Shown here: positions 23,192-23,844 of the stretch, one piece after another
Numbering within the stretch: position 1 is the first letter of the stretch
Layout of the letters: each line of letters starts with the position of its first letter
Assembly: GCA_020532365.1 (NCBI GenBank)
Contig: JAJBBL010000107.1
Location: 1 to 23,844 of the forward strand
Direction of reading: 5' to 3'
Length of the DNA: 23,844 bases
Source of the DNA: Candidatus Cloacimonadota bacterium
GTDB taxonomy: Bacteria > Cloacimonadota > Cloacimonadia > Cloacimonadales > JAJBBL01
Made by a program: the position numbers and the translations under genes
Notes under the pieces: model-generated
The model's input: the letters and a program-made list of their open reading frames with translations, nothing else
Told to the model about the DNA's origin: nothing
Database searches by the model: none

Positions 23192-23844
23192 TTATGCCTC
23201 TTGTAAAATACCGAACTGTAAGCCGTAATCGCTTACATAGATGCTTTCAATTTCAAAGTATTCCATAACCTTGAGGGCTATTGTCATCCCGATCACTATC
23301 ACGTCTGCTCTAAGTGGCTCATAAGGTATCCACTTGGCAATCTCTTCAACCTTGAGCTTTCTGAATGTATTGATGTAGTAACGAAAATCGTCCTGAGTTA
23401 GTAAGCTTCCGTGCACCGCTCCCCCATTGTAATAAGACTGCTTTTGCTTCATTGCTGCCACGTTGGTCACAGTACCACCTACCCCGACCATAGCCGGCTT
23501 ATTTAATATGTTTTGAGGGAGCTGACTAAGGAGTTTATCTATCTTACTCTCTAATTTTTCCGTGTCGTTAAGTGGTATACTCTGCAGCCTTCTCACCCCT
23601 AACTTTAAGCTCGTTTTTAAAAGTGTCTCTTCACCCTTTATATAAACAAACTCAGTACTTCCACCACCTATATCGAATATAATTAGCTCGGTCTCTGCAG
23701 CAAAGTGAGCTCTATTGGCAAGCGCCGTATAATAAGCCTCCTCCTCCTCAGACAAAACTCTGTAATCGATCTTATGAAGCCTCTTCAACCAGTCTGCCAA
23801 TATATGGATATTTTTACTCTCTCTGGAGCAGCTTGTCCCCGTCA
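23192..23844 (-). CDS. ppx: Ppx/GppA exopolyphosphatase family protein, N-terminus outside window
   Basis: The minus-strand frame is open to the right edge, and the residues there (TGTSCSRESKN) correspond to the conserved TSAxR region of Ppx/GppA. The gene therefore continues beyond the window, and the TTG at 23800 is not its start. Visible motifs are the phosphate-binding loop FDIGGGSTEFV and the second glycine-rich loop VGVGGTVTNVAAM of the ASKHA fold. The C-terminus (SDYGLQFGILQEA) matches the family ending DxGLREGIL. The protein is the short form of about 300 residues without an HD domain. It would hydrolyse polyphosphate and/or pppGpp; sequence alone does not decide which. Confidence 0.9.
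   Translation of the reverse strand, partial: TGTSCSRESKNIHILADWLKRLHKIDYRVLSEEEEAYYTALANRAHFAAETELIIFDIGGGSTEFVYIKGEETLLKTSLKLGVRRLQSIPLNDTEKLESKIDKLLSQLPQNILNKPAMVGVGGTVTNVAAMKQKQSYYNGGAVHGSLLTQDDFRYYINTFRKLKVEEIAKWIPYEPLRADVIVIGMTIALKVMEYFEIESIYVSDYGLQFGILQEA

Noticed and set aside
23192..23800. A complete 202-residue Ppx-like gene starting at TTG 23800
   Set aside because: The frame stays open to the window edge and contains conserved upstream residues (TGTSCSRE), so the gene is cut by the window.

Overview
The window is a compact stretch of bacterial chromosome, roughly 40-45% G+C by eye. It has long same-strand runs, many ATGA stop/start overlaps and good Shine-Dalgarno sites. I see no rRNA, tRNA, CRISPR array or transposase. 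The gene set is that of an obligate or facultative anaerobe: a single-chain pyruvate:ferredoxin oxidoreductase, ferrous-iron uptake (feoB/feoA/feoC-like), carbamate kinase, and an F-type ATP synthase whose c subunits carry Na+-type ligands. The order rsmG-parA-parB followed by M23 peptidase, bactofilin and the atp operon suggests a Bacillota-like anaerobe or a neighbouring lineage. That placement is inference, and I cannot name a genus.

Layout. Positions 1-2128 (minus): a partial TauE/SafE permease and yifB/comM. A 240-bp divergent promoter region follows. Positions 2423-14245 (plus): rsmG, parA, parB, a membrane-anchored M23 peptidase, bactofilin, atpZ, atpI, atpB, two different c-subunit genes, atpF, atpH, atpA, atpG, atpD, atpC and a small TPR lipoprotein. 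I see no strong terminator inside this run. Positions 14279-15223 (minus): carbamate kinase. Positions 15224-15754: a 531-bp gene-free region with a 57-bp perfect hairpin flanked by near-identical 11/12-bp direct repeats, a second GC-rich hairpin and a Fur-box-like palindrome. Positions 15755-19455 (plus): fur, feoB, feoA, a feoC-like gene and dtd, almost all overlapping. Positions 19613-23134 (plus): nifJ with its own promoter region, ending at a strong bidirectional terminator. Positions 23192-23844 (minus): the 3' part of a Ppx/GppA phosphatase.

How the genes work together. The first half of the long plus-strand run handles ribosome methylation, chromosome partitioning and cell shape. The second half is a complete F1Fo ATP synthase. 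Pyruvate:ferredoxin oxidoreductase would supply reduced ferredoxin and acetyl-CoA, and carbamate kinase substrate-level ATP. The Fur/Feo block would feed iron to Fe-S enzymes such as NifJ.

The most unusual item is the first c-subunit gene (7357-8106). It encodes three fused c hairpins with three different ion-site chemistries: E31/E64, then no carboxylate (S113/Q146), then a single carboxylate (I199/E232). The second gene (8128-8373) encodes a normal-size c subunit with the two-carboxylate Na+ motif. Together they predict a hetero-oligomeric, asymmetric rotor.
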